A stretch of DNA of 10,784 bases, taken from Bacteroidota bacterium. Lineage in GTDB: Bacteria > Bacteroidota > Bacteroidia > Chitinophagales > Chitinophagaceae. The notes below the pieces were generated by a model. It was not told where the DNA came from and did no database searches. It worked only from the letters and a program-made list of their open reading frames with translations. Shown here in pieces: positions 1 through 6,342 of the stretch (positions are counted from its first letter, which is position 1; every line of letters begins with the position of its first letter). The DNA is taken from positions 1 through 10,784 of the forward strand of contig JAEYVW010000250.1 of NCBI GenBank assembly GCA_023429365.1, read 5' to 3'. A program made the position numbers and the translations under genes.

Positions 1-2
1 GA

Positions 3-1043
3 GAAGTGTTGTTTGACAAGCTTCAACTTGATCCCTCTGCCAGGAAAACAAAAACCGGCCAGTATCAGACAGGTGAAGAAGTATTGCTAAAACTTGCCGC
101 GAAGGGGCATACGATTGTAGATGATATCCTGGCATTTCGCGAGCTTACCAAATTAAAGTCAACTTATGTTGATGCATTGCCTCAATTGATCAATCGAAAG
201 ACCGGCCGTGTGCACACCACTTATGACCAGGCGGTAGCAGTTACCGGGCGACTCGCAAGCAATAATCCTAACCTGCAGAATATCCCGGTGAGAACAGACA
301 GGGGAAAGGAAGTTCGAAAAGCTTTTATTCCGGGTGATGATAAACATATCTTGTTATCCGCTGACTATTCACAGATCGAATTGAGAATTGTTGCGGCCAT
401 CAGCGGTGATCCGAATATGTGTAATGCATTTAAAAGTGGAAAGGATATTCATACCGAGACCGCGGCGAGGGTGTATTCAGTCGAGGAAACTGCTGTCACA
501 AAAGAAATGCGTTACAAAGCCAAGAGCGTCAACTTCGGCATTATCTATGGCCAGGGTGCATTTGGTCTGGCTGATAACCTCGGTATATCCCGTACGGAAG
601 CGAAAGAAATCATAGAGAATTACAAAAAGCAGTTTTCCGGCATCCAAAACTATATGGACAAGACTATCAACTTCGCCAGGGAGCATGGATATGTGGAAAC
701 ACTGATGGGAAGAAAAAGATGGTTGAGAGATATCAATTCATCCAATTTTACGGTAAGAGGTTTTGCTGAACGAAATGCGATCAATTCACCCATACAGGGC
801 ACTGCAGCCGATATGATCAAACTAGCGATGCGAAAAGTGCATGACGCCATGAAAAAAGAAAAGATGCAAAGTAGAATGATCATGCAGGTTCATGATGAAC
901 TTGTTTTTGATGCCCTGAAAACGGAGGTCAAGGAGTTAAAACCCCTGATACTTGAATGTATGCAACAGGCCTTGCCTCTGCCTTCTGGCGTACCCGTTAT
1001 CGCTGAATGTGGAGAAGGGTCCAACTGGCTGGAAGCGCATTAA
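3..1043 (+). CDS. polA: DNA polymerase I, C-terminal polymerase domain (5' end outside window)
   Basis: This is the family A DNA polymerase that fills gaps and replaces Okazaki primers. About 346 codons are present, covering most of the palm, fingers and thumb; the 5'-nuclease and 3'-5' exonuclease regions lie upstream of the window. Counting the GTG at position 6 as residue 1, motif A DYSQIELR is at 120-127. Motif B (O helix) RYKAKSVNFGIIYG is at 169-182, with the nucleotide-binding Arg, Lys, Phe and Tyr in place. Motif C VHDE is at 295-298 with the catalytic Asp. The reading frame is open to the left edge and the first residues (VLFDKLQLD, then KTKTGQYQT) match the interior of Pol I, so GTG at 6 is not a start. 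The ORF is intact to TAA. A Phe in the O helix is typical of Pol I enzymes that discriminate against dideoxynucleotides (family knowledge). Identification is secure. Confidence 0.97.
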   Translation, partial: EVLFDKLQLDPSARKTKTGQYQTGEEVLLKLAAKGHTIVDDILAFRELTKLKSTYVDALPQLINRKTGRVHTTYDQAVAVTGRLASNNPNLQNIPVRTDRGKEVRKAFIPGDDKHILLSADYSQIELRIVAAISGDPNMCNAFKSGKDIHTETAARVYSVEETAVTKEMRYKAKSVNFGIIYGQGAFGLADNLGISRTEAKEIIENYKKQFSGIQNYMDKTINFAREHGYVETLMGRKRWLRDINSSNFTVRGFAERNAINSPIQGTAADMIKLAMRKVHDAMKKEKMQSRMIMQVHDELVFDALKTEVKELKPLILECMQQALPLPSGVPVIAECGEGSNWLEAH

Positions 1044-1190
1044 TGAAGAATTGATTTTCTGTTGATTCGGCATGATCTGCCTAAAATGGATGTATTTCCT
1101 TTATCGGTATATTTTCCAGATTCGTCCTGAAAAGACTACATGTCGTTGGCTGGCTTTATTATTTTCCCTAACTTTTATAAAATTTATTAT

Positions 1191-1766
1191 ATGAAACGCC
1201 TGATCTTAATGCTTGCCGCGGTGATGATCGCCGCATCTTTTTCAGCAGTTTCCGCACAGACGGAAGCAGAGATGAAAGCCTGGATGGATTACATGACGCC
1301 GGGAGATTTTCATAAAGAAATGGCCAAATGGGACGGGGAATGGAAAGAGGATATCACCATGTGGATGGCACCAGGTGCTCCTCCTCAAAAAAGTACGGGT
1401 GCCTGCGTAAACAAAATGATCCTCGGGGGACGCTACCAGTCAGCCACGCATACAGGTAATTTCGGAGGAATGCCTTTTGAAGGCATCAGCACTACAGGTT
1501 ATGATAATGCTAGAAAAACTTTTATTACAACCTGGGTGGACAATATGGGTACTGGAGTAATGATTCTTGAGGGCACATGGGATGAAAGTTCGAAATCACT
1601 TAACCTAAAAGGAAAGCAAATCGATCCCGGCACGGGAAAGGAAATGGCGGTGCGGGAAAAATTTACCGTTATCGACGACAACACACAAAAGATGGAAATG
1701 TTTGTAACTCCTGAGGGCATGCAGGAGTACAAAAACATGGAAATAGTGTTTACCCGGAAAAAATAA
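1191..1766 (+). CDS. secreted DUF1579-family protein
   Basis: A 191-residue protein of a family whose biochemical role is unknown. I chose ATG 1191 rather than the in-frame ATG at 1140, because it places a clean signal peptide at the N-terminus: MKR, a hydrophobic stretch to about residue 20, then a VSA/Q cleavage site typical of Bacteroidota. The upstream 17 codons would put non-signal sequence in front. The mature part carries DUF1579 features: KWDGEWKEDI (46-55), a GGRYQ segment near 79-83, FEGISTTGYDNARKTF (96-111) and W-[VX]-DNMGTG. These are followed by alternating strands consistent with a lipocalin-like or beta-clam fold. The length is normal for the family. It is separated from polA by 147 bases in which I see no clear promoter, and it ends at a hairpin terminator. 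An exported, possibly ligand-binding protein is inferred; no catalytic residues are evident. Confidence 0.85.
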   Translation: MKRLILMLAAVMIAASFSAVSAQTEAEMKAWMDYMTPGDFHKEMAKWDGEWKEDITMWMAPGAPPQKSTGACVNKMILGGRYQSATHTGNFGGMPFEGISTTGYDNARKTFITTWVDNMGTGVMILEGTWDESSKSLNLKGKQIDPGTGKEMAVREKFTVIDDNTQKMEMFVTPEGMQEYKNMEIVFTRKK

Positions 1767-1771
1767 TAATA

Positions 1772-1825
1772 TATACCGGCGAGTTCAGTCCTTAACATTG
1801 AAATAAAGACAAGCTCGCCGGTGTA
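1772..1825. terminator. probable bidirectional intrinsic terminator
   Basis: ACCGGCGAG (1775-1783) pairs with CTCGCCGGT (1814-1822). The stem extends to about 14 pairs (1772-1785 with 1812-1825) if two G-T wobbles are allowed, with a 26-base loop. A T-rich run (ATATTTTT) follows on the + strand, and on the - strand the flank reads ATTATTATTTTTT. It lies between the convergent ends of the DUF1579 and SRPBCC genes, so it can serve both. The loop is longer than in a textbook terminator. Confidence 0.7.
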
Positions 1826-1837
1826 ATATTTTTGGTA

Positions 1838-2344
1838 TCACGAATTCAATACGTTCTGCAACTCTACATTCCTGTTGCGCAGGTCGATGCCTCCTTCATA
1901 CAAACTTTTCATATTGGCCAGGTAAAAAGTCCAGCCGGTTTTACAACCGAGATGCCAATGGTGCATGGATTTTTCATCGGTGGGTATATTGTCCTGGGCT
2001 AACTCAACGATCGTTTCACCCAGCTCTTCCTGTATCGTGACGCTGCAGTCACCCCCTTTTCCAAAGCTGAACCGAAAGAAATCCTTTCCGTTACAATCCA
2101 GTATCACACCTTCTTCAAGCACTTCATCCGGCCAGCCATGCCAGCGCCAGCGATAAGTATCACCTTTATCTACAAATTCATTGATGCCCCGCAGGCTTCC
2201 TTCCGCTTTTCGATATTCCGACATGCGGAGAAACCAATACTCTATCCCCCCGCGGGTCGCCCAGCCATGATAGAGTTTTGAAGTAGGCGCTTTTACGTTA
2301 ATGCGAACAACAAAACGGCTCCAGTCATATTTTTCCCCTGACAT
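1838..2344 (-). CDS. SRPBCC / AHSA1-like (START-fold) domain protein
   Basis: A 168-residue soluble protein without a signal peptide or membrane segment. The pattern fits the AHSA1 branch of the SRPBCC helix-grip fold. It opens with a beta strand, RFVVRINVKAP (10-20), then a helix with the SKLYHGWATRGGIEYWF segment (22-38), strands around YRWRWHGWPDE (64-74) and EEGVILD, and DCSVTIQEEL (99-108). A long C-terminal helix covers GCKTGWTFYLANMKSLYEGG (133-152), with the Trp typical of this family. Such proteins bind hydrophobic ligands, or in the Aha1 case a chaperone; the ligand here is unknown. The gene follows the VOC gene after 36 bases on the same strand, a pairing often seen for small stand-alone domains in Bacteroidota (family knowledge), so co-transcription is likely. 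The fold call is confident but the function is open. Confidence 0.85.
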   Translation of the reverse strand: MSGEKYDWSRFVVRINVKAPTSKLYHGWATRGGIEYWFLRMSEYRKAEGSLRGINEFVDKGDTYRWRWHGWPDEVLEEGVILDCNGKDFFRFSFGKGGDCSVTIQEELGETIVELAQDNIPTDEKSMHHWHLGCKTGWTFYLANMKSLYEGGIDLRNRNVELQNVLNS

Positions 2345-2380
2345 AAGACATTAAAGGTTTTATGGGTCTTACTAAATAGA

Positions 2381-2767
2381 TCAGTTCGAAGGAACATTGT
2401 GCAGACCGATCCTGTTCCCTTCGGTATCAATGATCACAGCCATATATCCATATTCGGGTGAGATTTCTGTTTTGGGTATCATGATTTTTCCGCCTGCTCC
2501 TTCCACTTTGTCAAGTACTTTCTGAACATCTGGATTTCCGTTGAGATAGATTAAAGGGCCATCGGTGGCTGTTGGTTTATAAAAGTCTTTGTTGTGGCAA
2601 AGTGCCCCGCCGATGCCATTCTCCATATCCTCAAGGGGGAACATGCGCATTTTTATATCAGCCAGATCCATCGGAATGAGCGAGATCCCAAAGATGGTTT
2701 CATAAAATTTTGTTGCACGGTCGAGGTCTGTGGTTGGGATTTCAAACCAACTGATTGCATTTTTCAT
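2381..2767 (-). CDS. VOC family protein (glyoxalase/bleomycin-resistance fold)
   Basis: A 128-residue single-domain VOC protein. Two beta-alpha-beta-beta-beta repeats are visible. The first is ISWFEIPTTDLDRATKFYE (5-23) followed by FGISL. The second has the helix DVQKVLDKVEGAGGKIMIPK (80-99) followed by YGYMAVIIDTEGNRIGLH (106-123). The DLDRATKFYETIFG signature and the DTEGNRIGLH ending are classic for the family. E9 and E116 sit where metal ligands occur in metal-dependent members, but the usual His positions are not obviously kept, so a glyoxalase I activity should not be assumed. The ATG at 2767 is preceded on the coding strand by an A-rich leader (AAAAAACAGAAAT) in place of a Shine-Dalgarno sequence. 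It is the likely first gene of a two-gene transcript with the SRPBCC gene. Confidence 0.9.
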   Translation of the reverse strand: MKNAISWFEIPTTDLDRATKFYETIFGISLIPMDLADIKMRMFPLEDMENGIGGALCHNKDFYKPTATDGPLIYLNGNPDVQKVLDKVEGAGGKIMIPKTEISPEYGYMAVIIDTEGNRIGLHNVPSN

Positions 2768-2850
2768 ATTTCTGTTTTTTAAATTAAATTAATGATATGG
2801 TTTGGAGATCTCATTTTATAATAATCGAAATATTTTCGAATAAATTTTTT

Positions 2851-2938
2851 CATAACGGATCCTCCAAAACGTCACCCCTACGGGGTTCATGTTTCCACGT
2901 TCAACGGTTCTACCATAACGTCGTGCCTACTGCACTTT
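2851..2938 (-). repeat. REP-like doublet, copy A1
   Basis: An 88-base block that matches A2 (3173-3260) without gaps at 82 of 88 positions. It contains hairpin CCCC-TAC-GGGG (2875-2885) next to CCAAAACGTCA (2864-2874), and hairpin GTGC-CTACT-GCAC (2923-2935) next to TACCATAACGTC (2911-2922). Read on the - strand, each unit is a hairpin followed by a GACGTT(T/A)TGG tract. It lies about 84 bases upstream of the VOC start codon. Confidence 0.85.
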
Positions 2939-3030
2939 TGGAGTTCTCAAACTTAAACGACTCTTTTGTCGTTGGCTTGGACAATTATTTGATCGCCCGA
3001 AAATAAATGTCACAATCTAAAATTCCCGAT

Positions 3031-3133
3031 TGAAGTGCCGACATGAATCTTACGGAATTACAGCCCAGTGGGCAGTGTTTTGGTAACACAAACATCCCCG
3101 AGGTAAATTGATTGCCGTAGTCACGACGTTTTG
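3031..3133 (+). repeat. REP-like doublet, copy B1
   Basis: A 103-base block related to B2 (3338-3442), with about a two-base length difference. It starts TGAAGTGCCGACATGAATC. It contains hairpin GCCC-AGT-GGGC (3063-3073) followed by AGTGTTTTGGTAACA, and a decayed hairpin TTGCCGTAGTCAC (3112-3124) followed by GACGTTTTGG. The second hairpin has lost pairing compared with its intact counterpart at 3421-3433. Confidence 0.8.
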
Positions 3134-3144
3134 GAACAATGTAA

Positions 3145-3177
3145 TGATCAAAACATTTTTGAAAAATATTTTCATCA
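3145..3177. repeat. imperfect 33-base palindrome at the B1/A2 junction
   Basis: TGATCAAAACATTTTT (3145-3160) and AAAAATATTTTCATCA (3162-3177) are inverted repeats matching at 14 of 16 positions around a central G. The symmetry extends loosely outward into the GACGTTTTGG tracts of B1 and A2. B1 and A2 therefore form one larger inverted-repeat unit with REP-like doublets as arms. Confidence 0.7.
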
Positions 3178-3260
3178 CGAATCCACCAAAACGTCACCCC
3201 TTCGGGGTTCATGTTTCCTCGTTCAACAGTTCTACCATAACGTCGTGCCTACTGCACTTT
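3173..3260 (-). repeat. REP-like doublet, copy A2
   Basis: The second copy of the A block, offset 322 bases from A1, with six substitutions and no gaps. It holds hairpin CCCC-TTC-GGGG (3197-3207), where the loop differs from A1 (TAC) but the stem does not, and hairpin GTGC-CTACT-GCAC (3245-3257), identical to A1. The tracts read on the - strand. Confidence 0.85.
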
Positions 3261-3337
3261 GAATGAGTTCGATCATGAAACGATCCGTTTTTCTTTAGGC
3301 CAGATTAAAAATTATTGATTCCTCATAAAATTCCTAT

Positions 3338-3442
3338 TGAAGTGCCGACATGAATCATTCGGGATCATAGCCCCAGGGGGGCGGTGTTTTGGTAGCAACA
3401 AACGACCCGTAACGATTTGAGTGCCGTAGGCACGACGTTTTG
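3338..3442 (+). repeat. REP-like doublet, copy B2
   Basis: A 105-base block with the best preserved units. Hairpin GCCCC-AGG-GGGGC (3370-3382) is followed by GGTGTTTTGGTAGCAAC. Hairpin GTGCC-GTA-GGCAC (3421-3433) is followed by GACGTTTTG. The second hairpin lies about 38 bases beyond the stop codon of the - strand DUF1761 gene, so it would sit in that gene's 3' untranslated RNA if transcription continues. Confidence 0.85.
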
Positions 3443-3470
3443 AACCGGGGCTTAAATAAACAATCTTTTT

Positions 3471-3905
3471 CTAACGCCACATACCAATGATGGCTCCCAT
3501 CAGGGTCAACGCTACAACACTATAAAATCCATTGATGAGTATCAGTCGCCATGGTTTTAATTCGAAAAGACTGTGAATGGCAATGGCGCAAAAAGTCCAG
3601 ATACCCGCCAGGAAGCCGGCTGTGGCGCCCCAGGTTAAGTCTGCTCTCACTGCACAGTCCGTTGGGCAGGATGCGGGCGGATCAGAAAGAAACATTCCCA
3701 GGTTTACCGCCATCAACAATGAAAAGATCAGGGTCCATCCGAAGATTTTTCCTTTATTTCCTTTTTTGATCTCCTCTTCCGTAAAGTTGTTGTCTTTCAT
3801 CCAGGCTTTACCAAAGAGGCCGGGGGAGTACCAAATACCTCCAACTACGAATGAAGAAATGCCGGCAACCAGTATGGCCAGCCAGTTAAGTGCTCCGATT
3901 TCCAT
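3471..3905 (-). CDS. DUF1761-family integral membrane protein
   Basis: A 144-residue inner-membrane protein of unknown function. The N-terminal NWLAILVAG (7-15) and the GGIWYSPGLFGKAWM segment (22-36) are the DUF1761 signature. Four hydrophobic segments lie at roughly 6-25, 54-73, 92-112 and 119-141. A charged loop after the first helix (DNNFTEEEIKKGNKGK) resembles the family pattern. The loop between helices 2 and 3 carries CPTDC (80-84), which could form a disulfide if it faces the periplasm (inference). Length is usual for the family. The gene is divergent from the LytS-type kinase gene with 73 bases between starts, so shared or opposing control is possible but not shown. A REP-like block begins about 28 bases beyond its stop codon. 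Confidence 0.85.
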   Translation of the reverse strand: MEIGALNWLAILVAGISSFVVGGIWYSPGLFGKAWMKDNNFTEEEIKKGNKGKIFGWTLIFSLLMAVNLGMFLSDPPASCPTDCAVRADLTWGATAGFLAGIWTFCAIAIHSLFELKPWRLILINGFYSVVALTLMGAIIGMWR

Positions 3906-3961
3906 TTTTAAAATTTTGGTTCGTTAATGTGGTTTATCGAATCTATTTTCTAAATTTTACA

Positions 3962-3973
3962 TCGCAATTGCGA
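3962..3973. promoter_or_regulatory. 12-base perfect palindrome in the divergent intergenic region
   Basis: TCGCAATTGCGA is self-complementary over all 12 bases and lies five bases before the ATG at 3979. It could be an operator or part of a leader structure for the kinase gene. A 12-base palindrome can also arise by chance, and no second copy is seen in the window, so the regulatory role is a guess. Confidence 0.3.
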
Positions 3974-3978
3974 AAGGA

Positions 3979-5058
3979 ATGAGGCTGGAAAAACAAGCGA
4001 TGAAGATGAGAAAAAGGGGTACCACACCGTTGAAGAACGAGTATATCAACGATATCGGGTTCCGCCTTATCCTGATACCGGTCTTTGGTATTGTCATTCC
4101 ACTCGTGACGGGCATGACCCTTCCTTTTAATTTTTCAAACTGGGAGATCAAGCTCAGCTTTCTTTATACCATTGGAGTTGCCGCCGTTATCTGGCAGGGT
4201 AACCGATACCTGCATTATTCCATGCGAAGCTATTTCGACTGGTACAATAAGCCGGTCCAAAAAGTGCTGGTCCTGTTATTTAGCGTGATATTCTATACTA
4301 TACCCGTTAGCATTATATTATTGGTGGGCTGGTATAATTTTTTTGGCGGGGGACAGATTGACTGGAATATAGTCTGGCAATCCACATTGATCATTCTAAT
4401 CGCTGTCATCTTTATTACGCATGTCTATGAAACGGTTTTCCTGGTAAAAGAAACCGAGTCGGAAATGATCCGAAATGAGCAACTGGAACGTACCAGGGCG
4501 GAAGCTGAACTGGAAGCATTGAAGAACCAGATCGATCCCCATTTTATTTTCAATTCGCTTAATACACTAAGTCACCTGATTGAAGTAAAACCAGCAAAGG
4601 CCAAGTTGTTCAATGATAATATGGCCGATGTGTATCGCTATATATTGCAAAACAAGGCTCGTAGCCTGGTGTTGCTGAAAGAGGAAGTAATTTTCCTGCA
4701 GAACTATTTTTCCCTGCTCAAGATTCGTTTTGACGAAGGAGTACAGTTGGACATGGGAATCAAAGAAGAGGATATGCAACAATACCTGGTGCCGCCGATA
4801 TCACTGCAGATTCTGGCCGAAAACGCGATCAAGCATAATGAATTTTCAGAGCATACACCTTTGACGATAAAGGTTTTTCTATCGAACGATGAATTAACTG
4901 TTAGCAATCATATTCGTAAAAAAACCTTGAGAAAGCCTTCCTCACGGGTTGGGTTGCAGAACCTGCAGGAAAGATATAAGCTCACAACCGGCAAAGAGAT
5001 CAGGATCAGTGAAGATAGGCGTGAGTTTGTGGTGGTATTGCCTGTGCTGGCTGTTTAG
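3979..5058 (+). CDS. LytS/YehU-type sensor histidine kinase
   Basis: A 359-residue inner-membrane histidine kinase of the His_kinase (PF06580) class that pairs with LytTR regulators. Four membrane helices lie near residues 26-46, 54-72, 93-118 and 132-150. A coiled-coil linker rich in Glu and Arg follows (155-182). The phosphoacceptor block QIDPHFIFNSLNTL is next, with His188. The ATP-binding domain shows the N box ENAIKHN (281-287) and a GLQNLQERY segment (325-333), ending in a VVVLP strand. No separate extracellular sensor domain is visible, so sensing probably uses the membrane region. ATG 3979 has AAAGGA directly against it, which is too close for a ribosome site, so in-frame ATG 4000 (MKMRKRG) is a serious alternative. 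The response regulator follows directly, making a complete two-component pair. Confidence 0.93.
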   Translation: MRLEKQAMKMRKRGTTPLKNEYINDIGFRLILIPVFGIVIPLVTGMTLPFNFSNWEIKLSFLYTIGVAAVIWQGNRYLHYSMRSYFDWYNKPVQKVLVLLFSVIFYTIPVSIILLVGWYNFFGGGQIDWNIVWQSTLIILIAVIFITHVYETVFLVKETESEMIRNEQLERTRAEAELEALKNQIDPHFIFNSLNTLSHLIEVKPAKAKLFNDNMADVYRYILQNKARSLVLLKEEVIFLQNYFSLLKIRFDEGVQLDMGIKEEDMQQYLVPPISLQILAENAIKHNEFSEHTPLTIKVFLSNDELTVSNHIRKKTLRKPSSRVGLQNLQERYKLTTGKEIRISEDRREFVVVLPVLAV

Positions 5059-5112
5059 ATGAGCCGAATAGGTAATGTTTTATATAAATTGAATGGAGTA
5101 AACAAGATAATT

Positions 5113-5868
5113 ATGACTGCGATTATCATTGAAGACGAAAAGCCCGCAGCGGAGAAATTGCTCAAGGCAATAGAACGAACAGATCCCGGCTTACAGGTAG
5201 CTGCTATACTGGATAGTGTTCAGTCCTCTGTACAATGGCTACAGCAGAATCCCGCACCCGACCTGGTGTTTATGGATATTGAACTGGGTGATGGACTTTC
5301 CTTTGGGATATTTGAGAAAGTAAAGTTCAACAGTCCGGTGATATTTTGCACCGCCTATGATGAATACTGGCAGGAGGCTTTTGAACATAACAGCATCGAC
5401 TATCTCTTAAAACCTGTGAAGCAGGAAAAGCTGGAGACGGCACTAAATAAGTATGATAAATTGAAACAGCATTTTGCCACAAATTTCCAGCAGCTGCGGC
5501 AATGGCATCGACATCCATCAGAAATGGTTTTCAAGAAAAGATTTCTGGTGAAGAGAGGGCTCGACTATGTCAGCGTTAAAACAGATGATATTGCTTATTT
5601 CTATGCCGCGCATAAACTGGTTTGTATGGTTGATAGTCGTAACCAGAAATTCATTCTTGATCAATCTCTGGCAGAAATAGAGAAGCAGGTAGATCCCTCG
5701 CAGTTTTATCGTGTCAATCGAAAGTACCTGGTACACCAGAATGCGATAAAGAAAATAAAATCATACCCAAAAAGTAAGTTGCTGTTGGAGTTGGAACCTG
5801 CCGTCGGTGACGAGATCATCATCAGCCAGGAGAACGTGACTGCGTTTAAGGACTGGATGGGACAATAA
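5113..5868 (+). CDS. LytTR-family response regulator (LytR/AlgR type)
   Basis: A 251-residue two-domain regulator. The receiver domain has acidic E7 and D8, phosphoacceptor D55 in LVFMDIE, T80 and K100 in YLLKPVK, the full set expected for phosphorylation. After a linker (about 110-138), the LytTR DNA-binding domain covers about 140-250, with FLVKRG, YVSVKTDDIAYFYA (152-165), FYRVNRKYLVH (198-208) and ISQENVTAFKDWM. I chose ATG 5113 because MTAIIIEDE is the normal start of a receiver domain. The in-frame ATG at 5059, directly after the kinase stop codon, would add 18 residues with no domain role. The gene sits 54 bases after the kinase and is surely its partner. LytTR proteins bind pairs of direct repeats near target promoters, and I could not identify a convincing site here. 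The last base of the stop codon region overlaps the oligo-T part of the opposing terminator. Confidence 0.94.
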   Translation: MTAIIIEDEKPAAEKLLKAIERTDPGLQVAAILDSVQSSVQWLQQNPAPDLVFMDIELGDGLSFGIFEKVKFNSPVIFCTAYDEYWQEAFEHNSIDYLLKPVKQEKLETALNKYDKLKQHFATNFQQLRQWHRHPSEMVFKKRFLVKRGLDYVSVKTDDIAYFYAAHKLVCMVDSRNQKFILDQSLAEIEKQVDPSQFYRVNRKYLVHQNAIKKIKSYPKSKLLLELEPAVGDEIIISQENVTAFKDWMGQ

Positions 5869-5904
5869 AAAAGCCCGGCACCTTGTTTACACTGGTTACC
5901 GGGC
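5867..5904 (-). terminator. intrinsic terminator of the minus-strand sigma/Spy gene cluster
   Basis: On the - strand, GCCCGG (5904-5899) pairs with CCGGGC (5878-5873). Inner ACC/GGT pairing also forms, and the stem is followed directly by six T residues (5872-5867). It lies 27 bases after the stop codon of the secreted Spy-like gene. On the + strand the hairpin is preceded by A residues and followed by GGGATTA, so it should work poorly for the response regulator gene. The T run overlaps the last two bases of that gene's TAA. Confidence 0.85.
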
Positions 5905-5931
5905 GGGATTAACTACCATTAACCCAAACTC

Positions 5932-6312
5932 TTATTGACCACCACCGCGGCGGGGCATCATCGAAGGTTCAATTTCTTCTTTCCATTTTTTAAATTGCTC
6001 TTCGGTCAGCACAGTCTTCAGTTCTTTATCGCGAGCATCCATGGCAGGTTGCATTTTTTCGCGTATAGCCTGGAAATCGGGACGTTCATTTCCGTTTCTC
6101 ATTTCCTGCCTGATCTTATCCTGCTGTCGGTAATAGCTGGCAAACGTAGAGTCCAGTTTTGCCATTTTCTCCGCGTCCAGTTTAAAAGCATTTTCTATTT
6201 TTTCATGAACAACTTTCACACGCTCTTCAACCGTGCGGCGTGGGCCGCCCTGTGCACCTGCTATTAAAGCAGTAAAGAGGAAAGCGATGATAAATCCAAA
6301 CTTTTGTTTCAT
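5932..6312 (-). CDS. secreted Spy/CpxP-like small helical protein
   Basis: A 126-residue exported protein. The signal peptide (MKQKFGFIIAFLFTALIAGA, cut before Gln21) leads to a mature protein that is almost wholly helical and highly charged. Near the C-terminus is LTEEQFKKW (102-110), a match to the LTxxQ motif that marks Spy/CpxP proteins. Family members are periplasmic and act as ATP-independent chaperones or as stress or metal sensors. Only one His (H36) and no Cys are present, so metal binding is doubtful, although Met residues are fairly common. The mature ends are Gly/Arg rich (GGPRR at the start, MMPRRGGGQ at the end). It is the last gene before the terminator and lies 30 bases after the membrane-anchored Spy-like gene, which is probably a diverged relative in architecture. 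Its role is inferred. Confidence 0.75.
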   Translation of the reverse strand: MKQKFGFIIAFLFTALIAGAQGGPRRTVEERVKVVHEKIENAFKLDAEKMAKLDSTFASYYRQQDKIRQEMRNGNERPDFQAIREKMQPAMDARDKELKTVLTEEQFKKWKEEIEPSMMPRRGGGQ

Positions 6313-6342
6313 ATTGAAGATTGTATCTGATTTGCAGGTTGA

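Larger units (their letters stand above)
2768..3470. other. 703-base region without a gene, occupied by a REP-like repeat cluster
   Basis: No credible protein is encoded here. Short open frames at 2797-3006 (+) and 2985-3212 (-) run through the repeats and resemble no family I know. The sequence is organised as A1 (2851-2938), spacer, B1 (3031-3133), junction, A2 (3173-3260), spacer, B2 (3338-3442). Each A and B block holds two small hairpins, each beside a conserved TGACGTTTTGGTAG-like tract. In A the tract reads on the - strand and in B on the + strand. The flanking genes (VOC and DUF1761) are both on the - strand. Confidence 0.8.

Noticed and set aside
6..8. GTG as a start codon for the polymerase gene
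   Set aside because: The frame is open to the window edge and the first visible residues match the interior of DNA polymerase I, so the gene is simply cut.
1140..1190. Upstream in-frame ATG for the DUF1579 gene
   Set aside because: It would place 17 residues in front of a complete signal peptide that begins at ATG 1191.
1044..1190. Promoter of the TTTG / TAnnTTTG type before the DUF1579 gene
   Set aside because: Only weak partial matches such as TATATTTT are present and none has a properly spaced upstream TTTG, so I do not list a promoter.
2797..3212. Two short ORFs, 69 residues on + (2797-3006) and 75 residues on - (2985-3212)
   Set aside because: Both run through the REP-like blocks and spacers, show no family features and have repeat-derived composition.
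2851..3442. CRISPR array
   Set aside because: The repeats are long, diverged, in opposite orientations and unevenly spaced, with no short identical repeats, no unique spacers of even length and no cas genes.
3918..3934. GGTT direct repeats (3918 and 3931) as a LytTR binding site
   Set aside because: The start-to-start distance is 13 bases; LytTR sites usually have 9-base repeats with a spacer of about 12, and the match to the consensus is weak.
5059..5112. Upstream in-frame ATG for the response regulator directly after the kinase stop
   Set aside because: The receiver domain normally starts at MTAIIIEDE (ATG 5113); the extra 18 residues have no domain role.
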